Source: Ensifer adhaerens (GTDB taxonomy: Bacteria > Pseudomonadota > Alphaproteobacteria > Rhizobiales > Rhizobiaceae). Taken from it: DNA of 64,000 nucleotides. A program made the translations under genes and the position numbers. Shown piece after piece: positions 26,097-37,479 of this stretch. The stretch covers positions 62,001 to 126,000 of the forward strand of contig NZ_LAZS01000008.1 of NCBI RefSeq assembly GCF_002007205.1, read 5' to 3'. Position 1 is the first letter of the stretch; each line of letters begins with the position of its first letter. A model generated the notes under the pieces. It searched no databases. It saw only the letters and a program-made list of their open reading frames with translations, and was not told the DNA's origin.

Positions 26097-26597
26097 ATGT
26101 GGCGATGGCTCCTGATGGCCGCACTCATCTTGCCGTCCACGAGTGCCTCACGGGCAGACGAGGGCGCGTTCCTGAAGACGCTCGGCGGCAATTGGGCAGG
26201 CACCGGAACGGTGCGCATCCGTGCCCACATGTCGCCGATGAACATTTCCTGCAACTTCAGTTCCAAGGCGAGCGACGCCGCTCTATCGATGGAGGGCGTC
26301 TGCCGCGGCATGTTGCTGATCTCGCGATCCATCGACGCGAAGCTGCGCTTTACCGGGTCCACCTATAGCGGCTCCTATCTCGGGCCCCGCGGCGGCCGCG
26401 CCGGGCTCAACGGCAAACGACGCGGCGACGCGATCAACCTCACCATTCGATGGGCGAAGGAAGTCAATGGCGACCGCAGTGCCGACCTGACCTTACGCAA
26501 GGTCGGCACCAACGGGATGCAGTTGAAGACGATCGACGTCGATCCCGCTTCAGGCAAGCGGATCGTCACGAGCGAGATCAATCTCAAGCGGAAGTAG
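26097..26597 (+). CDS. Secreted hypothetical protein
   Basis: A protein of 166 residues beginning MWRWLLMAALILPSTSASRADEGAFL, a clear signal peptide cut near residue 20. The mature part (LKTLGGNWAGTGTVRIRAHMSPMNISCNFSSKASDAALSMEGVCRGMLLISRSIDAKLRFTGSTYSGSYLGPRGG) is beta-rich with two cysteines that could pair, and suggests a small periplasmic beta-barrel of the lipocalin-like kind seen in many rhizobial hypotheticals. GGAGGTG lies 7 nt before the ATG at 26097, so I reject the longer frame. No function is assigned. Confidence 0.75.
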   Translation: MWRWLLMAALILPSTSASRADEGAFLKTLGGNWAGTGTVRIRAHMSPMNISCNFSSKASDAALSMEGVCRGMLLISRSIDAKLRFTGSTYSGSYLGPRGGRAGLNGKRRGDAINLTIRWAKEVNGDRSADLTLRKVGTNGMQLKTIDVDPASGKRIVTSEINLKRK

Positions 26598-26659
26598 CCT
26601 TGGGCCACCATGCCCCTTCGGACCAGAACCGGGCCGGAGTTGGTGCGTTGCCGGCGCCG

Positions 26660-27271
26660 TCAGGCTACCGCTGCCGCCCGGGCATCGAAATCCGCGGTCC
26701 ATTGCAGCGACGGCCGCGCGCCACAGCGCTCGACCCAGTCCTTGATGACGGCGCTATCCGGCGTTGCCGCGGGGTACCAGGCGAAGGGCGAATGCAAGAG
26801 CAGGTCGGCCGCCGAATAGTGCTCGCCCATCAGATACGGACTGTCCTTCAACGCGTTTTCCAGGCGTGCCGCCATCTCTGTCGGGCCGCGGAAGGTGGCG
26901 TCGAAATAGGGATGCGAAACCCCCGCGGCTTGCGCGATCAGCACCGGCTCGACCACACCGGCATACCAGGCAAGCCAGCTGAGATAACGGCCACGCTGCG
27001 GATCGCCAGCATGCGGCGCCATCCTCTTTTCCGGGAAGAGGTCGGTCAGGTATTGGATGATCGCAATGGTTTCCCAGAGCACCACACCGTCATGAACGAG
27101 CAGCGGCACCTTACCCTCCGGGTGCGGGTTCGCCGGATCCTTTCGACCGCTGCCGTCACCGCGAGTGATGTCGACGATCTCGACTTCCACCTTGTCGAGA
27201 GCATCGAGTTCGCGAAGCAGGGTGATGATGCGCGACGAGCGCGAGCGCGGGGCGTGAAAGAGTGTCAGCAT
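26660..27271 (-). CDS. Glutathione S-transferase family protein
   Basis: A protein of 203 residues. The thioredoxin-like N-terminal domain starts LTLFHAPRSRSSRIITLLRELD, where the Ser/Arg residues occupy the glutathione-activating position, and includes PEGKVPLLVHDGVVLWETIAIIQYLTDLFP with the cis-Pro and the glutathione-binding ETIAI motif. The all-helical C-terminal domain follows. It is cytosolic and probably has a detoxification role. It is divergent from a WYL regulator 92 bp away, which probably controls it. Confidence 0.9.
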   Translation of the reverse strand: MLTLFHAPRSRSSRIITLLRELDALDKVEVEIVDITRGDGSGRKDPANPHPEGKVPLLVHDGVVLWETIAIIQYLTDLFPEKRMAPHAGDPQRGRYLSWLAWYAGVVEPVLIAQAAGVSHPYFDATFRGPTEMAARLENALKDSPYLMGEHYSAADLLLHSPFAWYPAATPDSAVIKDWVERCGARPSLQWTADFDARAAAVA

Positions 27272-27363
27272 AGTCTGGATCCTCGGTTGCGTTTGTCGAT
27301 GCCGACCTTATACAGTCGCCCAACTGCCAGTTTTCGTCAGTAGGGTTCGTCTATCTTTCAGCC

Positions 27364-28083
27364 ATGGCTCGTAGCGATCGTCTGTTCCGCCTGCTCCAGG
27401 CGCTGCGCACTCTCCCCTCCCCGGTAACGGCGGCCCACCTTGCCGAGGAAACCGGCGTGTCGTTGCGCTCGCTCTACCGCGACATCGACAGCCTGCGCGC
27501 CGCCGGCGCCGTCATCGATGGCGAGCGCGGCTTCGGCTACCGGCTGACGGAGGATATCGCCTTGCCGCCGCAAACCTTTACCCGCCTGGAGATCGAGGCG
27601 CTGGTGCTCGGCCTTGCCGAGGTGCAGCATATGGGCGAGCCGGATCTTGCCGCGGCGGCACGCGCCGTCCTTTCCAAGATAACGGCGACACTGCCCGATC
27701 GGTTGCAACGCCAGGCGCTTCATGCGGTCTCGCAGGTCTATCGCTTCGACAGGAGAGGGCCGCCACCCGTCGATGTCTCCCTGCTGCGCGAAGCCTCCTG
27801 GCAGGAACGCGCCGTCATCATCGGCTATGTGGATGCCTTGGGGCAGCGGACCGACCGGCAGGTTTTGCCGCTTGCCATCGTCTATCTGGAACGGGTTCTG
27901 GTGCTTCTCGCCTGGTGCTGCCTTCGAGAAGGTTACCGCAAGTTCCGCGTCGACCGCATCGTCGATATCAGCACGACGGAGGAGAGCTTCCGTCCGCGTC
28001 GGGTGCCGATGCTCCGGGAGTTCATCGGCTTCTTGAACGCTGGCGCGCCGGACACATCGAAGATGACGCTGAGCGGCCAATAG
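27364..28083 (+). CDS. YafY-type HTH/WYL-domain transcriptional regulator
   Basis: A protein of 239 residues. The N-terminal helix-turn-helix is SDRLFRLLQALRTLPSPVTAAHLAEETGVSLRSLYRDIDSLRAAGAVIDGERGFGYRL, the DeoR-like HTH_11 of the YafY group. The rest is a WYL domain (ALHAVSQVYRF, EASWQERAVIIGYVDALGQRTDRQVLPLAIVYLERVLVLLAWCCLREGYRKFRVDRI). It is divergent from the GST gene and is the likely regulator of that gene. The ligand is unknown. Confidence 0.9.
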   Translation: MARSDRLFRLLQALRTLPSPVTAAHLAEETGVSLRSLYRDIDSLRAAGAVIDGERGFGYRLTEDIALPPQTFTRLEIEALVLGLAEVQHMGEPDLAAAARAVLSKITATLPDRLQRQALHAVSQVYRFDRRGPPPVDVSLLREASWQERAVIIGYVDALGQRTDRQVLPLAIVYLERVLVLLAWCCLREGYRKFRVDRIVDISTTEESFRPRRVPMLREFIGFLNAGAPDTSKMTLSGQ

Positions 28084-28161
28084 CCGCAAACGACGACCCG
28101 GCCCGTGTTGCCACGCGCCGCGTCGGACTGCGTTACCGCAGTCATGCCTTGGGAGGCAAAC

Positions 28162-29487
28162 TTATTCCGCCGGCTGCAAGGCCGGCTGCGGCAGCGCCTC
28201 CGGCGCACGGCCGCCAAGGACCGCGGCCATCTGCGCTTCATCCAGTTCGCCTTCCCACTTCGCAACGACGATCGTGGCGACCGCATTGCCGACGAAGTTG
28301 GTGAGCGCGCGGCATTCCGACATGAAGCGGTCGATGCCGAGGATCAGCGCCATGCCGGCGACCGGCACCGCCGGGACGACCGAAAGCGTCGCAGCCAGCG
28401 TGATGAAACCGGCGCCGGTGATGCCGGCAGCACCCTTGGAGCTCAACATCGCGACGAGAAGCAGCAGCACCTGATCGCCGAGCGACAGCGGGATATCCAT
28501 CGCCTGGGCGATGAAGAGCGCGGCCAGCGTCATGTAGATATTGGTGCCGTCGAGGTTGAAGGAATAGCCGGTCGGGATGACCAGACCAACGACCGAGCGC
28601 TTGCAGCCGGCCTTTTCCATCTTGCTCATCAGGCCCGGAAGAGCGGCTTCCGACGAGGACGTGCCGAGAACCAGGAGCAGTTCTTCCTTGATGTAACGGA
28701 TCAGCGCAACGATCGAGAAGCCATTGTAGCGGGCGACCGCGCCAAGAACGATGAACACGAAGAGGAAGGATGTGATGTAGAAGGTGCCGATCAGCATCGC
28801 CAGATTGGCGATCGAGCCGACGCCGTATTTGCCGATGGTGAACGCCATGGCGCCGAAGGCGCCGATCGGGGCGGCCTTCATCAGGATGCCGACGAGCTTG
28901 AAGACCGGCAGCGTCAGCGCGTGCAGGAAGTCGACGACCGGCTCGGCCTTCTTGCCGACCATGGCAAGCGATAGACCGAAGAGCACGGAGATGAACAGCA
29001 CCTGCAGGATGTCGCCGTCGGCGAAGGCGCCGACCAGCGTCGTCGGGATGATGCCCATCAGGAAGCCGGTGATCGTCTGCTCATGCGCCTTCTCGGCATA
29101 GGTCGTCACGGCCTTGACGTCGAGCGAGGCCGGATCGATGTGCATGCCGGCGCCGGGCTGCACCACATTGGCGACGATCAGGCCGATGATCAGCGCGAGC
29201 GTCGAGAAGGTCAGGAAATAGATCATCGCCTTGCCGGCGACGCGGCCGACCTTGGCAAGATCGGTCATGCCGGCAATGCCGGTCGCAACCGTCAGGAAGA
29301 TGACCGGCGCGATGATCATCTTGACGAGGCGGATGAAGGCGTCGCCGAGCGGCTTCAGCTCGGTGCCGAGCGACGGATAGAAATGCCCGAGCAGGATGCC
29401 GGCGGCGATCGCCGCCAGGACCTGTACATAGAGATGGCGATAGAAAGGTGTGTTGCCGCGCGGTTCCGCGGATTGGTCGATAATCAT
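28162..29487 (-). CDS. dctA: C4-dicarboxylate:cation symporter DctA
   Basis: A protein of 441 residues of the glutamate/C4-dicarboxylate symporter (SLC1/GltP) family. It starts [38 protein letters not shown]. Conserved motifs include [56 protein letters not shown], with the serine-rich loop and the NLDGT substrate site. It imports succinate, fumarate and malate, the fuel for nitrogen fixation in rhizobial bacteroids. I chose the ATG at 29487, with GGAGG 6 nt upstream. It is preceded by a consensus sigma-54 promoter and is divergent from dctBD, the standard rhizobial arrangement. Confidence 0.96.
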   Translation of the reverse strand: MIIDQSAEPRGNTPFYRHLYVQVLAAIAAGILLGHFYPSLGTELKPLGDAFIRLVKMIIAPVIFLTVATGIAGMTDLAKVGRVAGKAMIYFLTFSTLALIIGLIVANVVQPGAGMHIDPASLDVKAVTTYAEKAHEQTITGFLMGIIPTTLVGAFADGDILQVLFISVLFGLSLAMVGKKAEPVVDFLHALTLPVFKLVGILMKAAPIGAFGAMAFTIGKYGVGSIANLAMLIGTFYITSFLFVFIVLGAVARYNGFSIVALIRYIKEELLLVLGTSSSEAALPGLMSKMEKAGCKRSVVGLVIPTGYSFNLDGTNIYMTLAALFIAQAMDIPLSLGDQVLLLLVAMLSSKGAAGITGAGFITLAATLSVVPAVPVAGMALILGIDRFMSECRALTNFVGNAVATIVVAKWEGELDEAQMAAVLGGRAPEALPQPALQPAE

Positions 29488-29580
29488 GAGATCCTCCACT
29501 GGACCCAGTCCGGCGTCATGCCGGGCCTCCCGGGTCAATTTCCGATGCGCGACAGCTCGGGCTGTCATGAGGATGTCATT

Positions 29581-29596
29581 TGCAACGGTCGTGCCA
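29581..29596 (-). promoter_or_regulatory. Sigma-54 promoter of dctA
   Basis: On the minus strand the sequence is TGGCACGACCGTTGCA, a perfect match to TGGCACG-N4-TTGC with correct -24/-12 spacing. Transcription would start near 29571, leaving a leader of about 85 nt before dctA. Sigma-54 with DctD drives dctA in rhizobia. Confidence 0.93.
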
Positions 29597-29671
29597 GTTT
29601 GCAGTGGTGCGAGCCAAGCCGTTGAATCGATGTCTTTCTTTTCTACGAGACGGCTCGGCAGGCACGAAGAG

Positions 29672-29691
29672 TTGAGCGGATTTCCGCACAA
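29672..29691. promoter_or_regulatory. Probable DctD binding site (upstream activating sequence)
   Basis: TTGAGCGGATTTCCGCACAA is an inverted repeat with 9-bp arms and one mismatch. It lies about 80 bp upstream of the dctA -24 element, a normal distance for a sigma-54 activator. Rhizobial dctA promoters carry such DctD sites here, often in tandem; I could identify only one with confidence. Confidence 0.7.
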
Positions 29692-29732
29692 ATCATCTGG
29701 AACGATGGGCGAAAACATGCACAATCAGGCCC

Positions 29733-31586
29733 ATGTTCAAGACCCCATCCGCCCCTCTCAACCTGGCAGATCTCGACCAGTCCATGCGCCGCACCTGGCT
29801 GGTGTTTGCCGGGCTCGTCGTGGCGCTGCTTGTCGCCGCGCTCCTGCTCGCCGGCGAGTACGGCCGCAGCCGGGCGCTCGAAACGGTCGACGCCCAAAGC
29901 CGGACCGACGCCAATCTGAAGGCCTCGCTGCTGCGCGCCGTGCTCGAACGCCAGCGCTCGACGCCGCTGGTGCTGGCCGACGATGTCGAGGTGAAGGCAG
30001 CCCTTTCGACCCGCAGCGCGGAGGCGCTGCAGCGATTGAACGAGAAGCTGCAGGCGCTGGCCGCCAACACGGACGCCGCCGTCATCTACGTGATCGGCAC
30101 CGATGGCGTTGCCGTCGCTGCCAGCAACTGGCGCGAGCCGACGAGCTTCGTCGGCAACGACTATGCCTTCCGCGAGTATTTCCGCATGGCGATGCGCGAC
30201 GGCAAGGCCGAGCATTTCGCCATGGGCAACGTCAGCAAGCGGCCGGGCCTTTATATCTCACGGCGGGTCCAGGGCCCTAACGGCGCGATCGGCGTCGTCG
30301 TCGCCAAGCTCGAATTCGACGATGTCGAGGCCGAGTGGCTCGCCTCCGGCAAGCCGGTCTATGTCACCGACCGGCGCGGCATCGTGCTGATCACCAGTTT
30401 TCCCTCCTGGCGGTTCATGACGACCAGAACCATTCCGCGCGATCGCGTCGCCGCGATCCGCGACAGCCTGCAATTTGGTGACGCCTCGCTGCTGCCACTG
30501 CCCTTCCGCGATATCGAGCCCACCAGCGACGGTTCCAGCGAGTTGCGTGCGCTCCTGCCGGGCGATAGCGAACGGCGGTTCCTGCGGGTCGAAACCATGG
30601 TTCCGACCACGAGCTGGCGGCTGGAGCAGCTGGCGCCGCTCGATGGCGCGATCTCGGCCGCGACCCGCGAGGCGCGTTTGATCGCGCTCGCGGTCCTTGC
30701 CCCCTTGCTTGCGCTTGCCGCTTTCCTCCTGCGCCGCCGCCAGACGCTGGCATTCGCATCCGCAAGGGATCGCGCCGCGCGTGACGAGCTGGAGGCCCGC
30801 GTGGCGGAGCGCACCCATGACCTCAGCCTCGCACGCGATCATTTGGAAACGGAGATCGCCGACCATAGGCGCACCGGCGAGAAGCTTCAGGCGGTGCAGC
30901 AGGAACTGGTCCAAGCCAACCGGTTGGCGATCCTCGGCCAGGTGGCCGCCGGCGTCGCCCATGAGATCAACCAGCCGGTCGCCACCATCCGCGCCTATGC
31001 CGACAACGCCCGCACCTTCCTCGATCGCGGCCAGCAGCAGACGGCGGTCGAAAACCTCGTCAGCATCGCCGAACTCACCGACCGCGTCGGCACCATCACC
31101 GACGAGCTTAGAAGCTTCGCCCGCAAGGGTCGCTTCGTCGCCGAGCCGACGCCGATGCGCGACGTGATCGAGGGCGCAATGCTGCTTCTGCGCAGCCGCT
31201 TTGCCGGCCGCATGGATGCGATCGTCATCGACCTGCCGGAAAATGGCCTCAGCGTCTACGGCAGCCGCATCCGGCTGGAACAGGTGTTGATCAATCTTCT
31301 GCAGAACGCGCTGGAAGCGCTCGGCGATCGCAGCGACGCCGAGATCCGTGTGCGCTGCGAGGACGGGCCTTCCGATACCGTCTCCCTCGTCGTTGCCGAC
31401 AACGGGCCGGGCATCCCCCCGCATATCCACGAGGATCTGTTCACGCCGTTCAATACCTCGAAGGACGAAGGGCTCGGCCTCGGCCTTGCGATATCGAAGG
31501 AAATCGTCGCCGACTATGGCGGCGACATCACGGTCGAAACCAGCGACAAGGGCACCGTCTTCACGGTTCGCCTGAAGAGGGCCTGA
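29733..31586 (+). CDS. dctB: C4-dicarboxylate sensor histidine kinase DctB
   Basis: A protein of 617 residues. A first transmembrane helix ([24 protein letters not shown]) and a second near residues 305-325 bracket a periplasmic PDC sensor ([20 protein letters not shown]...[41 protein letters not shown]), where NDYAFREYF is typical of DctB. A coiled coil leads to HisKA with [22 protein letters not shown] and to the HATPase ([29 protein letters not shown]). It senses external dicarboxylates and phosphorylates DctD. The dctD start follows by 4 bp. Confidence 0.95.
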   Translation: MFKTPSAPLNLADLDQSMRRTWLVFAGLVVALLVAALLLAGEYGRSRALETVDAQSRTDANLKASLLRAVLERQRSTPLVLADDVEVKAALSTRSAEALQRLNEKLQALAANTDAAVIYVIGTDGVAVAASNWREPTSFVGNDYAFREYFRMAMRDGKAEHFAMGNVSKRPGLYISRRVQGPNGAIGVVVAKLEFDDVEAEWLASGKPVYVTDRRGIVLITSFPSWRFMTTRTIPRDRVAAIRDSLQFGDASLLPLPFRDIEPTSDGSSELRALLPGDSERRFLRVETMVPTTSWRLEQLAPLDGAISAATREARLIALAVLAPLLALAAFLLRRRQTLAFASARDRAARDELEARVAERTHDLSLARDHLETEIADHRRTGEKLQAVQQELVQANRLAILGQVAAGVAHEINQPVATIRAYADNARTFLDRGQQQTAVENLVSIAELTDRVGTITDELRSFARKGRFVAEPTPMRDVIEGAMLLLRSRFAGRMDAIVIDLPENGLSVYGSRIRLEQVLINLLQNALEALGDRSDAEIRVRCEDGPSDTVSLVVADNGPGIPPHIHEDLFTPFNTSKDEGLGLGLAISKEIVADYGGDITVETSDKGTVFTVRLKRA

Positions 31587-31589
31587 GCG

Positions 31590-32954
31590 ATGCAGCCGAC
31601 CGTCTACCTCGTCGACGACGACAACCATCTGCGCAAGGCGATGACGCAGACGCTGGAGCTCGCCGGCCTCGCCGTCACCTCGTTTGCCAGCGCCGCCGAA
31701 GCGCTGGCAAGGCTTGATGCCGACTTCGGCGGTATCGTCGTCAGCGATATCCGCATGCCTGGAATGGACGGCCTGGTGCTTTATCGTCGCATTGCCGCCT
31801 TCGATGCGGACCTGCCCGTGATCCTGGTGACCGGCCACGGCGACATCCCGATGGCAGTGCAGGCGCTGCAGGATGGCGTCTACGACTTCATTCCAAAGCC
31901 GTTTGCCGCCGACCGGCTGGTGCAGAGCGTGCATCGCGCGCTGGAAAAACGCCGGCTCGTGATGGAGAACCGCGCGCTGAAGCGAGCGGCAGAGACGGCC
32001 GGTGACAGCCTGCCGCTGATCGGCCAGACGCCTGTCATGGAACGGCTGCGCCAGACGATCCGGCACATTGCCGATACCGATGTCGACGTGCTCGTCGCCG
32101 GCGAAACCGGCAGCGGCAAGGAGGTTGTGGCGACGCTGCTCCACAATTGGAGCCGACGCCGCAACGGCAACTTCGTGGCGCTGAACTGCGGCGCGCTGCC
32201 GGAAACGGTGATCGAAAGCGAACTGTTCGGCCATGAACCGGGCGCCTTTACCGGCGCCTTGAAGAAGCGCATCGGCCGGATCGAACATGCGAGCGGCGGC
32301 ACGCTGTTCCTCGACGAGATCGAGGCGATGCCGCCGGCAACACAGGTGAAGATGTTGCGCGTTCTGGAAGCGCGCGAAATCACGCCGCTTGGCACCAACC
32401 AGGTTCGTCCGGTTGATATCCGCGTCATCGCCGCCGCCAAGATCGACCTCGGCAACCCGGCCGAGCGCGGCGATTTTCGGGAAGACCTCTACTTCCGATT
32501 GAATGTCGTGACACTGTCGATTCCGCCGCTGCGCGAACGCCGGGACGATATCCCGCTGCTCTTCTCGCACTTCCTGACCCGGGCGGCCGAGCGCTTCAAG
32601 CGCGACGCGCCTGTGGTCACATCGGCCGTGCAGAGACATCTGATGACGCATGCCTGGCCGGGCAATGTGCGCGAGCTCTCGCACTTTGCCGAACGCGTGG
32701 CGCTTGGTGTCGAAGGTCCGCTGGGACAGCCGATTGCGCCCGCCGAACAGCCCGGATTTGCGCTCCCGGAACGGCTCGAACGCTATGAGGCGGAGATCTT
32801 GAAGGAGGCGCTGCGCGCCCAGCGCGGCGACGTCAAGGCGACCATCGAAGCGCTCGGTATTCCGCGCAAGACCTTCTACGACAAGCTTCAGCGCCACGGC
32901 ATCAACCGCGCCGATTACGCCGAGCGGGCAGCACCGGAAAAAGCCGACCGCTAG
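31590..32954 (+). CDS. dctD: Sigma-54-dependent response regulator DctD
   Basis: A protein of 454 residues with the NtrC layout: a receiver with the phospho-acceptor in [13 protein letters not shown] and KPF; an AAA+ domain with Walker A GETGSGKE, the sigma-54-contacting loop GAFTGA (intact in [13 protein letters not shown]) and Walker [13 protein letters not shown]; and a Fis-type HTH at the C-terminus ([26 protein letters not shown]). It activates dctA from the upstream site. It forms an operon with dctB. Confidence 0.95.
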   Translation: MQPTVYLVDDDNHLRKAMTQTLELAGLAVTSFASAAEALARLDADFGGIVVSDIRMPGMDGLVLYRRIAAFDADLPVILVTGHGDIPMAVQALQDGVYDFIPKPFAADRLVQSVHRALEKRRLVMENRALKRAAETAGDSLPLIGQTPVMERLRQTIRHIADTDVDVLVAGETGSGKEVVATLLHNWSRRRNGNFVALNCGALPETVIESELFGHEPGAFTGALKKRIGRIEHASGGTLFLDEIEAMPPATQVKMLRVLEAREITPLGTNQVRPVDIRVIAAAKIDLGNPAERGDFREDLYFRLNVVTLSIPPLRERRDDIPLLFSHFLTRAAERFKRDAPVVTSAVQRHLMTHAWPGNVRELSHFAERVALGVEGPLGQPIAPAEQPGFALPERLERYEAEILKEALRAQRGDVKATIEALGIPRKTFYDKLQRHGINRADYAERAAPEKADR

Positions 32955-35093
<2,139 letters not shown>

Positions 35094-35109
35094 ACGACCG
35101 AGACTCGTT

Positions 35110-35133
35110 GAAGGGGCCAGTCACGGCCCCTTC
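35110..35133 (+). terminator. Hairpin after thiC
   Basis: GAAGGGGCC-AGTCAC-GGCCCCTTC is a perfect 9-bp stem 16 bp after the thiC stop. Only a weak T-content follows, so termination strength is uncertain. Confidence 0.6.
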
Positions 35134-35189
35134 CGTTCACTCAGGACTCCGCCTCCGCCTCGGAAGCGGAAGCGGTGATCGCCAACGGT

Positions 35190-35238
35190 CCCACCTTCCG
35201 TCATGCTCGGGCTTGACCCGAGCATGACGGAAGGTGGG
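35190..35238. repeat. Perfect 22-bp inverted repeat (dispersed palindrome type)
   Basis: The arms 35190-35211 and 35217-35238 are fully complementary around the loop CTTGA. The core TGCTCGGGCTTGACCCGAGCATGACGG resembles short palindromes scattered between genes in alphaproteobacteria. A decayed partner occurs at 36124-36150. It is probably a mobile or regulatory palindrome rather than a plain terminator. Confidence 0.8.
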
Positions 35239-35286
35239 AGGCGCGCTACCGACCCCGTCAACAAACATGCAGCGTCCTCTGTCCCT
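35201..35286. repeat. Direct repeat, copy A
   Basis: From the palindrome core through CGTCCTCTGTCCCTC this segment aligns with 36122-36212, with small insertions and substitutions. Shared pieces are TGCTCGGG, GCATGACGGA, GGGAGGC, CCCGT, CAAC and CCCTC. It lies directly before a carbamoylase gene remnant, as copy B lies before the intact gene. Confidence 0.65.
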
Positions 35287-35293
35287 CTCGCGA

Positions 35294-35359
35294 CCCCTCA
35301 GCGGTGCGGGCGATCATCTGCGTGTCGTGGCCGCCGCCATGGCCCCGCACCTTGCGCAC
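35294..35359 (-). pseudogene. Remnant of an M20 carbamoylase/allantoate amidohydrolase 3' region
   Basis: Read on the minus strand, this stretch translates to a peptide containing GGGHDTQMIARTA. It matches SGAGHDAQMIARIAP in the intact carbamoylase at 36214-37479, and the DNA is alike over about 38 bp near 35300 and 36350. No longer reading frame surrounds it, so it is a broken fragment. About 120 bp of coding sequence between this motif and the stop codon has been lost. Confidence 0.55.
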
Positions 35360-35523
35360 CACGTCGTCCGCCCCAATAGCTTGTCCCCACATCGATTGAA
35401 CTGTATGCAAGGCGCACGCAAAAGTCGCTGTCGGCGAAATTCATTCGCGACGAGCAGCCGTACTGTACTGCGCAAAAGTCTTGCAGGACGACGCAAGAAC
35501 GCCGTTCGCACAAGGAGAAAGAC

Positions 35524-36054
35524 TTGAGGACACGCCTGATGAGACTGACGGCCCTGTCCATAGGAGCCCTTGCAGCGTTCGGCGGAGATCTGCCGCGCCT
35601 CAACGGTGACTGGGGTTTTGCCGCGGGCCTTTCCTGGATTTCCGCTGCCCATGCGGACGACGCCGATGCAGGCGGCACGGGCGGCAGCGATCAAGGTGGC
35701 GAAAACGTCGGGAGCGGCGGAAGCAACGGCACAGAGGGTGGCGGCAATTGGGGCTCCGGCGATGGTAGCGGCGTGGGCGGCGAGCCCGGCGGGACCGGGG
35801 CTGGCGGCGGAGGCGGCGTCATCGACGGAAGCGGCCTGACCGGCGGAGATAGCGAGCGCCACTCATCCTCTTCGCGCGACGGGCGGGATTACGGACCAAC
35901 CGGCAGCGTATGGCACGGCGGCAGCAGTTTCCTCAATCTTTTCCGCCGGACACCGGAAGAGCCTCCCGAGGGGAGCGGGCCAGGGTCTTCCACCCGGCAG
36001 AAGAGCGAGGCAGGATCCCGCAAAAGCGCGGGTCATACCAGAATAGAGCCTTGA
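35524..36054 (+). CDS. Secreted Gly-rich protein, N-terminal paralog of the S8 subtilase
   Basis: A protein of 176 residues with a signal peptide (RLTALSIGALAAFGGDLPRL) and a Gly/Ser-rich, Asp-rich tract after AHADDADAGG. The C-terminal piece reads GSVWHGGSSFLNLFRRTPEEPP. The same order occurs in the subtilase at 42038: RLTVLSLCGLATGAGDLSYGDG, then SQAQADDDDDDGGGG, then GGTWRGGGNLLDLFRGAPERR. The protease domain is absent here. It starts at TTG 35524 behind AAGGAG (spacing 6), exactly as the subtilase uses TTG behind AAGGAG. It is probably a decayed or specialised paralog; it lies between two copies of a repeat. Function is unknown. Confidence 0.75.
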   Translation: MRTRLMRLTALSIGALAAFGGDLPRLNGDWGFAAGLSWISAAHADDADAGGTGGSDQGGENVGSGGSNGTEGGGNWGSGDGSGVGGEPGGTGAGGGGGVIDGSGLTGGDSERHSSSSRDGRDYGPTGSVWHGGSSFLNLFRRTPEEPPEGSGPGSSTRQKSEAGSRKSAGHTRIEP

Positions 36055-36121
36055 AGAGACATCTGCTTCGTCGCGCCGAAGGGTGTGCTGTTTATCGCGG
36101 ACATAGGAGCGCCTGTGCCTG

Positions 36122-36212
36122 GATGCTCGGGCCAAGCCTTGGCATGACGGAGCAGCGGGAGGCACGATATCGATCCCGTTCGATCAACGAACGCGCAACG
36201 TCCCTATAACCC
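36122..36212. repeat. Direct repeat, copy B
   Basis: This is the second copy of the segment at 35201-35286. The palindrome at its start (TGCTCGGGCCAAGCCTTGGCATGACGG) has decayed and pairs only in part. It ends immediately before the stop of the carbamoylase gene, which is read towards it. Confidence 0.65.
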
Positions 36213-36213
36213 T

Positions 36214-37479
36214 CTAGCGGCCACTCACCATCCGCTCGACCACATCGAGCAGCACGTTGGCGCCGGCGACCAGATCATCCGGCTCCGTGTGTTCGCGCGG
36301 ATTATGGCTGATGCCGTCGCGGCTCGGAACGAAGATCATCGCCGTCGGCGCGATGCGGGCGATCATCTGGGCATCATGACCGGCGCCCGAGGTCATGCGC
36401 CGGCTCTTGAGGCCTCGCGCCTTCGCCGAAGCCTCGACCGCTGCGACGATGCCCTGATCGAAGGCGACCGGCTGGAAGCGTGCCAGCCGCTCGACCGAGA
36501 TCGTTACCCCCTCTTCCGCGCCGATGCGCACCAGAAAGTCCGCAAGCGCCGCTTCGAGCGCCTGCAGCCGATCCTCGTCCGGATCGCGCAGATCGACGGT
36601 GAAGGCGGCACGCGATGGGATGACGTTGATCGCGTCGGGCTCGAAACGCATGGTGCCAATGGTCGCGACACTCGGCGCGTTCGAGCGAGCTATATGCTCG
36701 CGCAGAAAAAGACCGACGCGGGCAGCCGCAAGCCCAGCATCATGGCGCATTGCCATCGGCGTGGTGCCGGCATGGTTGGCGACGCCATCGATCGTCACGC
36801 GCTGCCAGGAAATGCCCTGCAGGTTCTCGACGGCACCGATCGAAAAGCCCTCGCGCTGCAGCACCGGCCCCTGCTCGATATGGAGTTCGACATAGGCGTG
36901 GGGCTTGAGGAACCCCGGCTCGATGTTGCCGGCATAGCCAATCCGCTCGAGTTCCTCGCCCAGCGACGAGCCATCCGTGCCGATGGTCGCGAGCGCTGCG
37001 TCCAGCGGCAGGCCGCCGGCATAGACGAGCGAGCCGAGCATGTCGGGCGCAAAACGCACGCCCTCCTCATTGGTAAAGGCGGCAACGACGATCGGTCGGG
37101 CCGGCGTCACGCCACGGTCCTTCAGCGTCTCGATTACTTCGAGCGCGGCGAGTACGCCGTAACATCCGTCATAGATGCCGGCATTGATGACCGTATCGAT
37201 GTGCGAGCCGAGCATGATCGGCGCTTCGCCGCTGTTCTCCTCGCTGCGCCAGATGCCGAAGATGTTACCAATCTGATCCACGGCCACATCGAGGCCCGCC
37301 GCCTCGATCCGGGCGACGAGGCGATCGCGGCCAGCCTTGTCGTTGTCCGACCCGGCCAGCCTCGTCAATTGCCCCTCCGCATCGCGGCCGATTTCGCCGA
37401 GTTCACGAATACGCCCGATCAGCCGCGCGGCGTCGATGGAAGGAAGTGGCATCTCTGTCCTGCTTTCATGTGGTTTCAT
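36214..37479 (-). CDS. M20 family N-carbamoyl-amino-acid hydrolase / allantoate amidohydrolase type
   Basis: A zinc-dependent hydrolase of 421 residues. Metal-binding motifs are GSHIDTVINAGIYDG and AFTNEEGVRF, and the C-terminal motif is SGAGHDAQMIARIAP, as in HyuC and AllC. It cleaves a carbamoyl or ureido group from an amino acid derivative. It starts at 37479 with an ATGA overlap to the preceding amidohydrolase gene, so translation is coupled. Together with diaminopropionate ammonia-lyase it recalls the ygeX/ygeY cluster of E. coli. Substrate is unknown. Confidence 0.88.
   Translation of the reverse strand: MKPHESRTEMPLPSIDAARLIGRIRELGEIGRDAEGQLTRLAGSDNDKAGRDRLVARIEAAGLDVAVDQIGNIFGIWRSEENSGEAPIMLGSHIDTVINAGIYDGCYGVLAALEVIETLKDRGVTPARPIVVAAFTNEEGVRFAPDMLGSLVYAGGLPLDAALATIGTDGSSLGEELERIGYAGNIEPGFLKPHAYVELHIEQGPVLQREGFSIGAVENLQGISWQRVTIDGVANHAGTTPMAMRHDAGLAAARVGLFLREHIARSNAPSVATIGTMRFEPDAINVIPSRAAFTVDLRDPDEDRLQALEAALADFLVRIGAEEGVTISVERLARFQPVAFDQGIVAAVEASAKARGLKSRRMTSGAGHDAQMIARIAPTAMIFVPSRDGISHNPREHTEPDDLVAGANVLLDVVERMVSGR

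Larger units (their letters stand above)
35094..35523. other. 430-bp gap: repeats and gene remnant
   Basis: This gap holds a probable thiC terminator, a 22-bp perfect hairpin, the first copy of a 90-bp repeat and a short remnant of an M20 carbamoylase gene (each listed separately). The remaining bases before the gene at 35524 look like a promoter region, but no element is clear. Confidence 0.7.

Noticed and set aside
28084-28974. Open frame antisense to dctA
   Set aside because: It lies opposite a fully conserved dctA and encodes a charged, low-complexity product without a start signal.
29488-29724. Longer dctA start
   Set aside because: It would run through the sigma-54 promoter. The ATG at 29487 has a good ribosome site.
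35190-36212. Insertion sequence with terminal inverted repeats
   Set aside because: The two repeat copies are direct, not inverted, and no transposase lies between them.
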